Origin: Hyphomicrobium sp.
GTDB taxonomy: Bacteria > Pseudomonadota > Alphaproteobacteria > Rhizobiales > Hyphomicrobiaceae
Assembly (NCBI RefSeq): GCF_019753045.1
Contig: NZ_JAIELN010000012.1
Coordinates: 186,001-250,000, forward strand
DNA length: 64,000 bases
Direction of reading: 5' to 3'
Made by a program: the position numbers and the translations under genes. Below the pieces are notes generated by a model. The model made no database searches and was not told the DNA's origin. It saw only the letters and a program-made list of their open reading frames with translations. This document shows positions 27,269-35,454 of this stretch, piece by piece (position 1 is the first letter of the stretch; every line of letters begins with the position of its first letter).

Positions 27269-27478
27269 TCAGTCTTTTGATTGTGCGCGCGGCCGGTAAA
27301 CGCCTGCGGCTTCGTCCCATTCGAGATTTCCGAGGTCGCGCACGTGCGCTGCCGCACGCCGCATGGCCTGGTCAGCCTTCCGGGTGCCGGACTGGGCATT
27401 GCGCGCCAAGGCGGACAGGAGCCGGTAGCCGGCAAACCCTGCTAATCCTACGACCGCTAGAAACATGACTGGGGGCAT
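27269..27478 (-). CDS. Small membrane-anchored protein beside the S49 peptidase
   Basis: A 69-residue protein. One N-terminal hydrophobic helix (MPPVMFLAVVGLAGFAGYRLL), a basic amphipathic stretch, and the end LEWDEAAGVYRPR. The tail pattern L-x-x-D-x-x-x-G-x-Y-R/K recalls short proteins encoded next to signal-peptide-peptidase-like genes in Hyphomicrobiales. It begins 22 bases after the S49 peptidase gene ends on the same strand, suggesting one transcript. Role unknown. Confidence 0.65.
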   Translation of the reverse strand: MPPVMFLAVVGLAGFAGYRLLSALARNAQSGTRKADQAMRRAAAHVRDLGNLEWDEAAGVYRPRAQSKD

Positions 27479-27499
27479 TACGAGGCCCTCCGTGACGCC

Positions 27500-28330
27500 T
27501 TAGATGCCAAAGCGCGACCAGAGCGATCGCTCCTCCACAGCCGACACCAGATCGTCGGCAAAAGCAAGACCGTTGCCCAGGCCCGAAGCACCGGGCGCAC
27601 GGCGCAGGCGCGAAAGGAGCCCCGCCCTTTCAGGCTCGACGACCTTCAGCTTCACCTTGTCGCCGAACAGCATCTGCATCTTGGTGCGAACGTCGGTAAT
27701 TCCATCGATAAGGCCGAAGTCGACGGCTTTCGATGCAGACCAGAATGCGCCCGAGAAAAGCTCTGCGTCCGGCGCTTTCAGCTTGCCGAGGCGGCGTTCC
27801 TTGACGAGGCCGATGAAGACGTCGTGCACATCCTGTTGGATGGCTTTGAGGCGCGAGATGTCGTCGGCATTTTCAGGCAGAAACGGGTCGAGCTGGTTCT
27901 TTTCGGTACCCGCCGTATAGACGCGCCGCTCGATGCCGAGCCGCTGCAGTAAATCGACGAAGCCGAAGCTGCGCGAGACGACGCCGATCGAACCGATGAT
28001 GGAGGACGGATCGCCGTATATTTCATCGCCTGCGATCGCGAGAAAATAGCCGCCGGATGCGGCCACGTCCTCGCAGAAGACATAGACGCGCTTCTCCTTC
28101 TCCGCCGCCAATTGACGAAGGCGATTGAAGATGAGGTTGGATTGTACAGGCGAGCCGCCCGGCGAATTGATGACGACCGCAACAGCCGGAAGCTTCGAAA
28201 GCGAAAATGCCTTTTCGATCGCCCCCGCATAGGCCGCAAGCGACAGACCCGGACGCAACGGCGTTGCCATTCCGATCGGACCGCTGAAACGTAAAACGGG
28301 AACGACGGGCTGACGGGAGAACGGCCACAT
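27500..28330 (-). CDS. S49 family peptidase (SppA/SohB-like)
   Basis: A 276-residue serine protease of the signal peptide peptidase A family. Landmarks: INSPGGSPVQSNLIFNRLR (about residues 55-73), the nucleophile in CEDVAASGGYFLA (Ser92), and the likely Lys base in TAGTEKNQLDPF (Lys144), followed by the conserved ENADDISRLKAIQQDVHDVFIGLVKERR. There is no clear N-terminal membrane anchor (MWPFSRQPVVPVLRFSGPIG), unlike E. coli SppA; the partner small membrane protein downstream might anchor it. That idea is inference. Confidence 0.9.
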   Translation of the reverse strand: MWPFSRQPVVPVLRFSGPIGMATPLRPGLSLAAYAGAIEKAFSLSKLPAVAVVINSPGGSPVQSNLIFNRLRQLAAEKEKRVYVFCEDVAASGGYFLAIAGDEIYGDPSSIIGSIGVVSRSFGFVDLLQRLGIERRVYTAGTEKNQLDPFLPENADDISRLKAIQQDVHDVFIGLVKERRLGKLKAPDAELFSGAFWSASKAVDFGLIDGITDVRTKMQMLFGDKVKLKVVEPERAGLLSRLRRAPGASGLGNGLAFADDLVSAVEERSLWSRFGI

Positions 28331-28424
28331 GAAGCTTCACTCCTGCGAGCAACTTGCTCTGACGTTGCGTTAAGGGTGGGAGTTGCATGATCTAGTGCAA
28401 CCGCAGGCGGCTTGCCAGAGGCGA

Positions 28425-29225
28425 TCAGCCGCCGAATCTTGCCGGAAGTGCGGCGCCATGCCTGAAGACAGCCTCGATCTCCGGCAGGAAAGCCTGCTCG
28501 GGACCATGCAGAATGAGGGCGGGCTTGATCGACATCGGCGCACGGCTACCCTTAATTCCGCTGACGATCACTCGAATTGCCGGTGCACCGGCGCGCGCAT
28601 AAATCGGCAGGACGTTAATGCCGCCGAAACGCCCTTCGAAAACAGATAAAATTTGGGGCAACGCCTCGGCCTTATGAATCATCGCGACGCGTCCGCCCGG
28701 AAGCGCCATGCGGTTCATAAAGCGCGCCCATGTATCGAGCGCATCGGGCGCCATCTGATGCGCAGCAGCCTTCAGCGGGCTCGGCGCGGCCGTGCTTCGG
28801 CCTTCCTCGTGATAAGGGGGATTGGCGAGCACGATCGGAAACGTCTCTGAAGCTATCCCTGAGCGAAAAAGCGCATCTGACGAGCGCGCGATATCGGCCT
28901 CGACAACCGAAACGCGCATTTCCAAACCGTTGCGCTCGACGTTATGGCGAGCAAGGACGGCGAGATCGGGTTCGCGCTCGACGAGCAGAACTCGCGCATT
29001 CGGACAGCGCGCCGCGACGCAAAGTCCGACGACCCCCACACCTGATCCGACATCGAGTACCGGTCCTTTGCCGGCGGTCTCGGGGTCAATCCATGCGGCG
29101 AGCAGCACGGCATCGGTTCCTGCCCGGTAACCATTCCGCGGCTGGCGCACCATCAAGGCGTCGCCGAGGAACAGGTCTTCGCTGGCCGTCTCAATTATGG
29201 ATAGGTCAGGCTCACTTACTTTCAT
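28425..29225 (-). CDS. TrmN6-like SAM-dependent methyltransferase
   Basis: A 266-residue class I methyltransferase. Motif I is VLDVGSGVGVVGLCVAAR (about residues 56-73), the acidic SAM-ribose residue is in LLVEREPDLAVLARHN, and the catalytic NPPY (in LANPPYHEEG, about 133-136) marks an N6-adenine or similar base methylase. The N-terminal LGDALMVRQPRNGYRAGTDAVLLAAW block is characteristic of YfiC/TrmN6, which modifies A37 of tRNA1(Val). The start overlaps the DUF2007 gene by 14 bases. Confidence 0.85.
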   Translation of the reverse strand: MKVSEPDLSIIETASEDLFLGDALMVRQPRNGYRAGTDAVLLAAWIDPETAGKGPVLDVGSGVGVVGLCVAARCPNARVLLVEREPDLAVLARHNVERNGLEMRVSVVEADIARSSDALFRSGIASETFPIVLANPPYHEEGRSTAAPSPLKAAAHQMAPDALDTWARFMNRMALPGGRVAMIHKAEALPQILSVFEGRFGGINVLPIYARAGAPAIRVIVSGIKGSRAPMSIKPALILHGPEQAFLPEIEAVFRHGAALPARFGG

Positions 29226-29445
29226 TTCCGACCACCCATTCGCCCAGTCCGGCCGCCTTCAGATATTCGGCTGCCTTGGCCCATACTTCATCGGGAACGA
29301 CAAGACGTCGCGGGAAAGCACCGATTGACCCTTCCATAAGACTAATATTTCGATCAAATACCACCGCCTCAATGCCCTGATCTTTTAGCAGTGCTTCGGT
29401 GTAGCTAATAAGTACGGGGTCATTCGTCACAATCAACTCGCGCAT
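29212..29445 (-). CDS. DUF2007 domain small protein
   Basis: A 77-residue protein starting MRELIVTNDPVLISYTEALL. It matches DUF2007 (a putative signal-transducing small ferredoxin-like fold) in the pattern ISYTEALLKDQGIEAVVFDRNISLMEGSIG and RRLVVPDEVWAKAAEYLKAAG. The ATG at 29445 has AGGA seven bases upstream; a TTG at 29451 is less likely. It overlaps the methyltransferase gene by 14 bases and is divergent to the polyprenyl synthase gene, a neighbourhood common in Hyphomicrobiales. Function unknown. Confidence 0.8.
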   Translation of the reverse strand: MRELIVTNDPVLISYTEALLKDQGIEAVVFDRNISLMEGSIGAFPRRLVVPDEVWAKAAEYLKAAGLGEWVVGNESK

Positions 29446-29489
29446 GGCCAATCCTAAACTACCAATCAGATCTGGCCGGCGAGGGTTGG

Positions 29490-29518
29490 GTGACGGCCTA
29501 AAGGCAAATACTTATATT
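29490..29518 (+). promoter_or_regulatory. Possible sigma-70 promoter of the polyprenyl synthase gene
   Basis: GTGACG (29490-29495), a 17-base spacer and TATATT (29513-29518) resemble -35 and -10 hexamers. It lies 27 bases before the chosen start. The -35 box is weak. Confidence 0.4.
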
Positions 29519-29545
29519 AGCATGGTGTAAAAATTGGGGGCCAAC

Positions 29546-30562
29546 TTGGGTCGCGTGATTCCACTCGAAGACGTTCGTGAGACAGGTCAGAAGCTGCAAC
29601 CGCTTCTCGATCTCGTATCCGATGATCTCGAGGCCATAAACCGGATCATTCTCGACAAGGCAGTGTCCGACGTCGACATGATACCCGAGCTCGCTCACCA
29701 CCTCATCGATAGCGGCGGGAAACGCCTGAGGCCCATGCTGGCGCTGGCTTCAGCGAAGTTGTGCGGGTATGGCGGAAACGGCCACATCCGCACCGCATCG
29801 GCCGTGGAGTTCATGCATACGGCGACGCTGCTTCACGACGACGTCGTCGATGAGAGCGCGACGCGGCGGGGCCGTAAAACGGCGCGCATGATATGGGGCA
29901 ACCAGGCGAGCGTTCTCGTCGGCGATTTTCTTCTTGGCCAAGCGTTCAAGATGTTCGTCGACGTCGGATCGCTGACCGTTCTTCGCATCATGTCCAACGC
30001 AGCCGCGACAATCGCGGAAGGCGAAGTCATGCAGCTTGCGGCCGCGAAGAACACATCGACGACCGAAGACGATTATCTCTCGATCATCAATTCCAAAACG
30101 GCAGCGCTCTTTTCAGCTGCGGCCGAGTCGGGTGCGGCGCTTGCCCAGCGGCCGACGGAGGAGCAGGCTGCCCTTCGGTCCTACGGAAAGAATCTCGGCC
30201 TTGCGTTCCAGCTGGTGGACGACGCACTCGACTATGCCGGCGACAGCAGCCGCCTTGGCAAGTCGGTCGGCGACGATTTCCGCGAAGGCAAAATCACGTT
30301 GCCGGTCATTCTTTCGTTCCGGCGCGGCTCGAACGATGAGCGCCAGTTCTGGAACCGGACCATCGCCGATGGCGAGATTGCGGACGGCGACCTCGAACAC
30401 GCTGTCAGCCTCATGCGCAAGCACAAGGCCATCGAAGCGACGTTCGAGCGGGCACGTTCCTATGGCGCAATCGCGCGCGATGCGCTCGCGATTTTCCCGG
30501 CGAGCCGGGAGAAGGATGCGCTGGAGCAGGTCATCGGCTTCTGCATCAGCCGCACTCACTGA
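29546..30562 (+). CDS. ispB: Polyprenyl (octa/decaprenyl) diphosphate synthase
   Basis: A 338-residue trans-prenyltransferase that extends the side chain of ubiquinone from isopentenyl diphosphate. The first aspartate-rich motif is LLHDDVVDESATRRG (about residues 93-107), the second LVDDALDYAGD (about 225-235), and GGKRLRPML sits at 46-54. The TTG at 29546 gives MGRVIPLEDV, matching the usual alphaproteobacterial N-terminus, and has GGGGG five bases before it; a TTG at 29534 is in frame. Product chain length is not readable from sequence. It converges on ispE, so two isoprenoid-route genes sit end to end. Confidence 0.88.
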   Translation: MGRVIPLEDVRETGQKLQPLLDLVSDDLEAINRIILDKAVSDVDMIPELAHHLIDSGGKRLRPMLALASAKLCGYGGNGHIRTASAVEFMHTATLLHDDVVDESATRRGRKTARMIWGNQASVLVGDFLLGQAFKMFVDVGSLTVLRIMSNAAATIAEGEVMQLAAAKNTSTTEDDYLSIINSKTAALFSAAAESGAALAQRPTEEQAALRSYGKNLGLAFQLVDDALDYAGDSSRLGKSVGDDFREGKITLPVILSFRRGSNDERQFWNRTIADGEIADGDLEHAVSLMRKHKAIEATFERARSYGAIARDALAIFPASREKDALEQVIGFCISRTH

Positions 30563-30592
30563 GACACGCTGAGCAGCTCGATCGAGAACGGA

Positions 30593-31462
30593 TCAGATAA
30601 GGCGGGTCGCTGCTACCCACCACTGGGGCCAGCTGGCTTTGAGCACGCGCACGCCGTGCGACGCCGCTTGCTGGGTATCGAAGAGGGCGAAGCAGGTCGG
30701 TCCCGCGCCTGAGAGCTGGGCTAGTCGGCATCGCGGCAGCTTCGCGAGTTCCGAGAGCATCACCCCTATTTGTGGGAAAAGCTCGCGTGCGGGCGCTTCA
30801 AGCGAATTCCCGCGCGTTGCGGCGTATCGGATAAGCTCGCCGATGGACGACAGGACCGGCGGCCGTTCGCTCGTGGCATCGGCTGGCAACGGCTGAGCGC
30901 GGAGGCGACGAAAGACTTCCGCTGTTTTGTTGTCCGGCACTTCGATGAGCGGATTGGCGAGGATCGCAAAGATCTCTCCCGGCAGGCCGACGTCGACAAT
31001 AGTCTCGCCGATGCCCGTCATCATCGCGCTGCGACTGCGCAGGCAGACCGGAACGTCGGCGCCGAGGGTGCGCGCGATCACGTGCAAATCGAGCGCGGCG
31101 ATTTCCGGATGAGCTGCACTCTGAAGCCTAAGTGCTGCTGCCGCATCTGCCGATCCACCGCCGATGCCGGCGGCGACGGGCAGATTTTTTTCCAGCGTCA
31201 AGCCGCCGAGAATGACATTGGGAAGAATGCGCGTGAGCGTCTCGACGGTGGCGTCGACGAGATTGGCGTGGCCGAGAGCGCTTGCGAATGGCCCTTCGAC
31301 TTTCGTCAAGGCGGGCGTATCGCTGGTCAGCGTCAGACGGTCGCCTGCGTCGGCCGCGAATGCGACGAGGCTTCGAAGCTCGTGGTAGCCATCGCTACGC
31401 CGGCCGAGAATTTCGAGCGTCAGGTTGATCTTGGCGGGAGCGAATTCCGGCTTCAGGGGCAT
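30593..31462 (-). CDS. ispE: 4-(cytidine 5'-diphospho)-2-C-methyl-D-erythritol kinase
   Basis: A 289-residue GHMP kinase of the MEP isoprenoid pathway. It starts with FAPAKINLTLEILGRRSDGYHEL (Lys and Asp of the active site), has the ATP-binding GHMP loop LPVAAGIGGGSADAAAAL (about residues 90-107), and the C-terminal LSGAGPTCFALF motif. Length normal. Separated from the upstream TPR gene by a terminator, so it likely has its own promoter within about 20 bases or inside the terminator region, or depends on readthrough. Confidence 0.95.
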   Translation of the reverse strand: MPLKPEFAPAKINLTLEILGRRSDGYHELRSLVAFAADAGDRLTLTSDTPALTKVEGPFASALGHANLVDATVETLTRILPNVILGGLTLEKNLPVAAGIGGGSADAAAALRLQSAAHPEIAALDLHVIARTLGADVPVCLRSRSAMMTGIGETIVDVGLPGEIFAILANPLIEVPDNKTAEVFRRLRAQPLPADATSERPPVLSSIGELIRYAATRGNSLEAPARELFPQIGVMLSELAKLPRCRLAQLSGAGPTCFALFDTQQAASHGVRVLKASWPQWWVAATRLI

Positions 31463-31479
31463 GAGATCTCAGCAGCATG

Positions 31480-31503
31480 AAAACGGGCGCCAATGGCGCC
31501 CGT
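31480..31503 (-). terminator. Terminator of the TPR-protein gene
   Basis: ACGGGCGCC and GGCGCCCGT form a perfect 9-bp stem around a 3-base loop (31483-31503), followed on the minus strand by TTTT. It lies 28 bases after the TPR gene and 21 bases before ispE. Confidence 0.75.
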
Positions 31504-31530
31504 GATTTGTTGATCCAGCTTTGCGGCGAT

Positions 31531-33357
31531 TTACTCCACGGCCCGGCCTTGCGGCGATCCGGCCTTGTTTTCGCTGCGCCGGCGCGATGCCTCGTCCCTT
31601 TGAACCTGCCGGGTCTTCTCGGCGTTCTTGGCTTCGCCCTTCGCATCGAGACCGCGCTCGATCTTCGCCTTGATCTTGTCGACGTCTTGCGGCTCGGGAT
31701 CGAGCGACAGCGCTTGGTTCCACTGGAAGCGGGCCTCGCGTTCGCGACCGACTTTCCAGAAAGCGTCGCCCAAGTGATCGTTCAGCGTCGGGTCTTCGGG
31801 CTTGATCTCGACGGCACGTTCCAGGAAGCGCACCGCCTCCTTGAAGTTACCCTGCTTGTAGTGCGCCCATCCGAGACTATCGACGATGTAGCCGTCATCG
31901 GGCTTCAGCTGCACGGCCTTCTCGATCAGGCGCGTTCCTTCCTTGAGGTTCTTGCCCTGATCGACCCAGGAGTAGCCGAGATAATTCAAAACCAGCGGCT
32001 GATCGGGAGCGAGCGCAAGTGCGCGCTTCAGGTCCGCTTCGGCTGCGGGCCAGTTCTTCAGCCGCTCATAAGAGGTGCCGCGCGCATAGTAGTAACCCCA
32101 ATTGCGCGGGTCGTTTTTATTCAGAACAGCAAGGGCCTTCGTGAAGTACGTGACGGCGCCTGCGTAATCCTTGCGGGCTCTCATAATGTTGCCGAGCGCC
32201 TCGAGCGGGCGGACATCCTTCGGGTCCGCTTCGATAAGCTTGGTCAGGATCGCTTTCGCTTCGTCGGGCTTATCGAGAGAATTGAGGTCGAAGGCCTTGC
32301 GAATGTCGATCGCGCTTTGCAGAGGCGTCCCCTGCGGGATCTTGTCGTACGTCGCGATGGCGTCGTCGTAGCGCTTCACGGCTTCAAGAGCGTTGGCAAG
32401 CGCTGCAAGCGCGAAGGCGTGATCGGGCTTGGCATCGAGAGCGAGCTGCAAATAGATCGTTCCGAGGCTGACGCCACCTTCTCCGGCAAGCGCCTCGCCG
32501 AGCCCATAAAATACTTCCGCCAAACCGTCCGTCGGGTTGGAGATCAAGAGCGGCGGCTTCTCTTTGCGATTGATGATGTCGAGCATCTCTTTCGCGAGCG
32601 GATGTGCGTCGCCTTGGGTTTTCGCGAGCTGCTCCTTCATCACCTGACGCGCAGTCTTGAAGTCACCGTAGTGGGCCGCAGACTGAGCGTAGGCAAGCGA
32701 GGTCCGCAGCGTGCGGCTGTCCTGCTTGAAGACTTTTTCGTAGGACGCGCGCGCATCTGCCTTGCGGCCAGCGAGATCGGTAATCAGCGCGCGGTGATAG
32801 CGCAGGTAGAACTGCGCCCAGTCAGGCTGCTTCGGAAGATCAAGAGCCTTCACCGCTCCATCGGCGTCTCCCGCTGCAAGGCGCGTCCAGCCGACCGCGA
32901 TGGCGCTCGTCAGCTCGCCGATGGGATTTTCGGAGGCGGCGGTGAAATGCTTTTCGGCTTTCGCGTAATCGCCTGCCTTGTACGCGGTCACGCCCAAGAG
33001 AAACTGGGACATCCGATGCGACTGGCGGGTTGCTGCCAGCTGCTCGGCGAGAGGAATAGCTTTCGGCCAGTTGCCCGACATCGTCTCCATCTGGAAGGCC
33101 TGCTCGAGCAGCACTTCATTCGATGGATCGCGTTCGAGGGCTTTGCCGTAAAAATCGGCGGCTTCTTTCGTGTCCTGTGCGGCCCGGGCAAAGCGCCCCG
33201 CCAAATAGTTCCCGAGTACAGACGTCGATATCTCGTCTTGACCCGGGTCTTGGTCTTGAGAGCGGGCCGGAGCCTCGCTGAAAAACCCGGCGATCGTCAT
33301 CGCAATCGCACCAAGGCCTACACTCAGCACACGCCCGAGGGGTCCCCGCATCGACAT
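31531..33357 (-). CDS. Exported TPR-repeat protein
   Basis: About 608 residues with an N-terminal signal (MRGPLGRVLSVGLGAIAMTIAGFFSEAPARSQ within the first 30-35 residues). Many tetratricopeptide repeats follow: for example NYLAGRFARAAQDTKEAADFY, LAVLNKNDPRNWGYYYARGTSYERL, NYLGYSWVDQGKNLKEGTRLIEKAVQLKPDDGYIVDSLGWAHYKQGN. The C-terminus is highly charged. ATG 33357 has AAAGGA four bases upstream; a TTG at 33381 is the longer choice. TPR proteins next to ispE are common in Hyphomicrobiales; the role is probably periplasmic scaffold or lipoprotein-like assembly, unproven. Confidence 0.85.
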   Translation of the reverse strand: MSMRGPLGRVLSVGLGAIAMTIAGFFSEAPARSQDQDPGQDEISTSVLGNYLAGRFARAAQDTKEAADFYGKALERDPSNEVLLEQAFQMETMSGNWPKAIPLAEQLAATRQSHRMSQFLLGVTAYKAGDYAKAEKHFTAASENPIGELTSAIAVGWTRLAAGDADGAVKALDLPKQPDWAQFYLRYHRALITDLAGRKADARASYEKVFKQDSRTLRTSLAYAQSAAHYGDFKTARQVMKEQLAKTQGDAHPLAKEMLDIINRKEKPPLLISNPTDGLAEVFYGLGEALAGEGGVSLGTIYLQLALDAKPDHAFALAALANALEAVKRYDDAIATYDKIPQGTPLQSAIDIRKAFDLNSLDKPDEAKAILTKLIEADPKDVRPLEALGNIMRARKDYAGAVTYFTKALAVLNKNDPRNWGYYYARGTSYERLKNWPAAEADLKRALALAPDQPLVLNYLGYSWVDQGKNLKEGTRLIEKAVQLKPDDGYIVDSLGWAHYKQGNFKEAVRFLERAVEIKPEDPTLNDHLGDAFWKVGREREARFQWNQALSLDPEPQDVDKIKAKIERGLDAKGEAKNAEKTRQVQRDEASRRRSENKAGSPQGRAVE

Positions 33358-33544
33358 TTTTCCTTTGCTGCCGGAAGCCAATTCGATTCCTGCGGATCCG
33401 AACCTAGCAAAGTTATCGCGCGGTTGGCGACACGCTTCGCGTGAAAAATGGGAAAGGATCCGAAATTGCTAACTGTTATGGACATTGCAAACGCGCAACA
33501 AAGAAAATTGGCAACCTGCCGCACCCGTTATGTTGCTGAAAGCA

Positions 33545-33567
33545 CTGGGGGGACAACGTCCCCCCAG
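33545..33567 (-). terminator. Hairpin terminator after ETF-QO
   Basis: CTGGGGGGAC (33545-33554) and GTCCCCCCAG (33558-33567) make a perfect 10-bp stem with a 3-base loop, 12 bases after the ETF-QO stop on the minus strand. The following T-run is weak. Confidence 0.7.
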
Positions 33568-33578
33568 GTGTTTGATCG

Positions 33579-35261
33579 TCACATTCCGGCGTAATTGGGC
33601 CCGCCGCCGCCTTCCGGGCAGGTCCAATTAATATTTTGGCTCGGATCTTTGATATCGCAGGTTTTGCAGTGTACGCAGTTTTGGGCGTTGATCTGAAATT
33701 TCGGCTGGCCCAACTCATCGTTTACGATTTCGTATACGCTCGCTGGGCAGTAACGCTGCGCCGGCTCGGCGTACTCGGGCAAATTGATCGCAATCGGGAC
33801 AGACGGATCAAGCAACTTCAAATGTACCGGCTGATCCTCCTCGTGATTGGTTGCCGAGAAGGATACGTTCGTCAGACGGTCGAACGTCAGCTTTCCGTCG
33901 GGCTTCGGGTACGCGATCGGCTTGTAATCCGCCGCTAGCCCGGTCGCTGCGGCATCCGTCTTGCCGTGCTTCAGGGTGAAGCCGAGGCCGACACCGGAAA
34001 TGATGGTGTTGAGCCAAAGATCGGCGCCGCCGAGCGGGACGCCGATGTACGTGCCGAAACGCGACCAGAGCGGCTTCATATTCCGCACTTTCTTCAGGTC
34101 ACGTGCGATGTCACCTGTGCGTACCGCTTTTTCGTAGTCGTCGAGCTTGTCGTGCGAGCGCCCTGCGGCGAGGGCATTCAGGACCGAGTCCGCGGCCGCG
34201 ATGCCGGACAGCATGGCGTTATGGCTGCCCTTGATGCGCGGCAAATTCACCATGCCTGCTGCACACCCGAGCAGTGCTCCGCCGGGGAACACGAGATCCG
34301 GCATCGACTGCCAGCCGCCTTCGGTGATGGCGCGTGCGCCGTAGCCGATGCGCTTGCCACCTTCGAAAACATCACGGATGGCTGGATGAGTTTTGAAGCG
34401 CTGGAATTCCTCGTACGGAGAGAGATAGGGGTTGGCGTAATTCAGGTGCACGACGAAGCCGACGGAAACGAGATTGTCTCCGTAGTGATAGAGGAATGAG
34501 CCGCCGCCGGTCCGACTGTCGAGCGGCCAGCCGAACGTGTGCTGCACATATCCGGGGCGATGCTTCTCGGGCGCGATCTGCCAAAGCTCTTTAAGACCGA
34601 TGCCGTACTTCTGCGGCTCGTGGCCCTTCGCCAGTTCGAAACGGCTTATCAAACCCTTCGAGAGCGAACCGCGGGCGCCTTCTGCGACCAAAGTGTACTT
34701 GGCGCGCAGTTCCATGCCGCGAACGAAATTATCCGTCGGCTTGCCGTCGCGGCCAACACCCATGTCGCCCGTCGCGATGCCCACGACAGCGCCCTTCTCG
34801 TCGTACAGAACTTCGCTCGCGGCGAAGCCCGGATAGATTTCGACACCGAGTTCGGCTGCCTGCTCGCCGAGCCATTTGCAGACCGCGCCGAGGCTGACGA
34901 TGTAGTTGCCGTGGTTCTTGATCATGGGCGGCATCGGCCAACTCGGCAGGCGAAGGTCGCCTTCCGGCCCGAGCACAAGAAACACGTCCTCGGTCACGGG
35001 CGTCTCGATCGGAGCGCCGCGTTCCTTCCAATCCGGGAAGAGGCGGTTGATGCCGATGGGATCGATGACGGCGCCCGAAAGGATGTGCGCGCCGACTTCG
35101 GAGCCCTTTTCGACGACGACGACAGAGATATCGGTGCCGGTCTCTGCGGCCTTCTGCTTCAAACGTATGGCTGCCGACAGACCCGCGGGCCCAGCGCCGA
35201 CGATCAAAACATCGAAGTCCATTGCCTCACGCGGCGGCAGATCGGCCTCGTCAGCGGACAT
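33579..35261 (-). CDS. Electron transfer flavoprotein-ubiquinone oxidoreductase
   Basis: A 560-residue inner-membrane-associated flavoprotein passing electrons from ETF to ubiquinone. The FAD-binding GAGPAGLSAAIRLKQ is at about residues 23-37 with VVVEKGSEVGAHILSGAV after it; HTFGWPLDSRTGGGSFLYH and GCAAGMVNLPRIKGSHNAMLSG follow; the C-terminal 4Fe-4S ligands appear in YCPASVYEI and NCVHCKTCDIKDP. The ATG at 35261 has GAGG five bases upstream; GTG 35267 is the longer choice. Normal family length. The etfAB genes are not in the window. Confidence 0.95.
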   Translation of the reverse strand: MSADEADLPPREAMDFDVLIVGAGPAGLSAAIRLKQKAAETGTDISVVVVEKGSEVGAHILSGAVIDPIGINRLFPDWKERGAPIETPVTEDVFLVLGPEGDLRLPSWPMPPMIKNHGNYIVSLGAVCKWLGEQAAELGVEIYPGFAASEVLYDEKGAVVGIATGDMGVGRDGKPTDNFVRGMELRAKYTLVAEGARGSLSKGLISRFELAKGHEPQKYGIGLKELWQIAPEKHRPGYVQHTFGWPLDSRTGGGSFLYHYGDNLVSVGFVVHLNYANPYLSPYEEFQRFKTHPAIRDVFEGGKRIGYGARAITEGGWQSMPDLVFPGGALLGCAAGMVNLPRIKGSHNAMLSGIAAADSVLNALAAGRSHDKLDDYEKAVRTGDIARDLKKVRNMKPLWSRFGTYIGVPLGGADLWLNTIISGVGLGFTLKHGKTDAAATGLAADYKPIAYPKPDGKLTFDRLTNVSFSATNHEEDQPVHLKLLDPSVPIAINLPEYAEPAQRYCPASVYEIVNDELGQPKFQINAQNCVHCKTCDIKDPSQNINWTCPEGGGGPNYAGM

Positions 35262-35350
35262 AGTCACCTCGATTTGCTTGCTGAAAAACCATTAACCCTC
35301 GATTAGGTCCCGACACAGAAGGCGTCAAGCCAACCGGTACCGGCTGCCCG

Positions 35351-35412
35351 ACATGGCAGCTGCGCGGCTCAACATGCCAGCGGCGCGCCACTCCACATGC
35401 CAGCGGCGCGCC
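35351..35412. repeat. Three imperfect ~22-bp tandem repeats
   Basis: ACATG(G/C)CAGC followed by GCGCG(C/G) repeats at 35351, 35372 and 35395; the second and third share 18 identical bases (35372-35389 and 35395-35412). They lie between divergent ETF-QO and the uracil-DNA glycosylase gene. Confidence 0.6.
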
Positions 35413-35454
35413 GCCGCGTGCAATTGTCTTGCCGCACCTCTATTCTCGGCAGCG

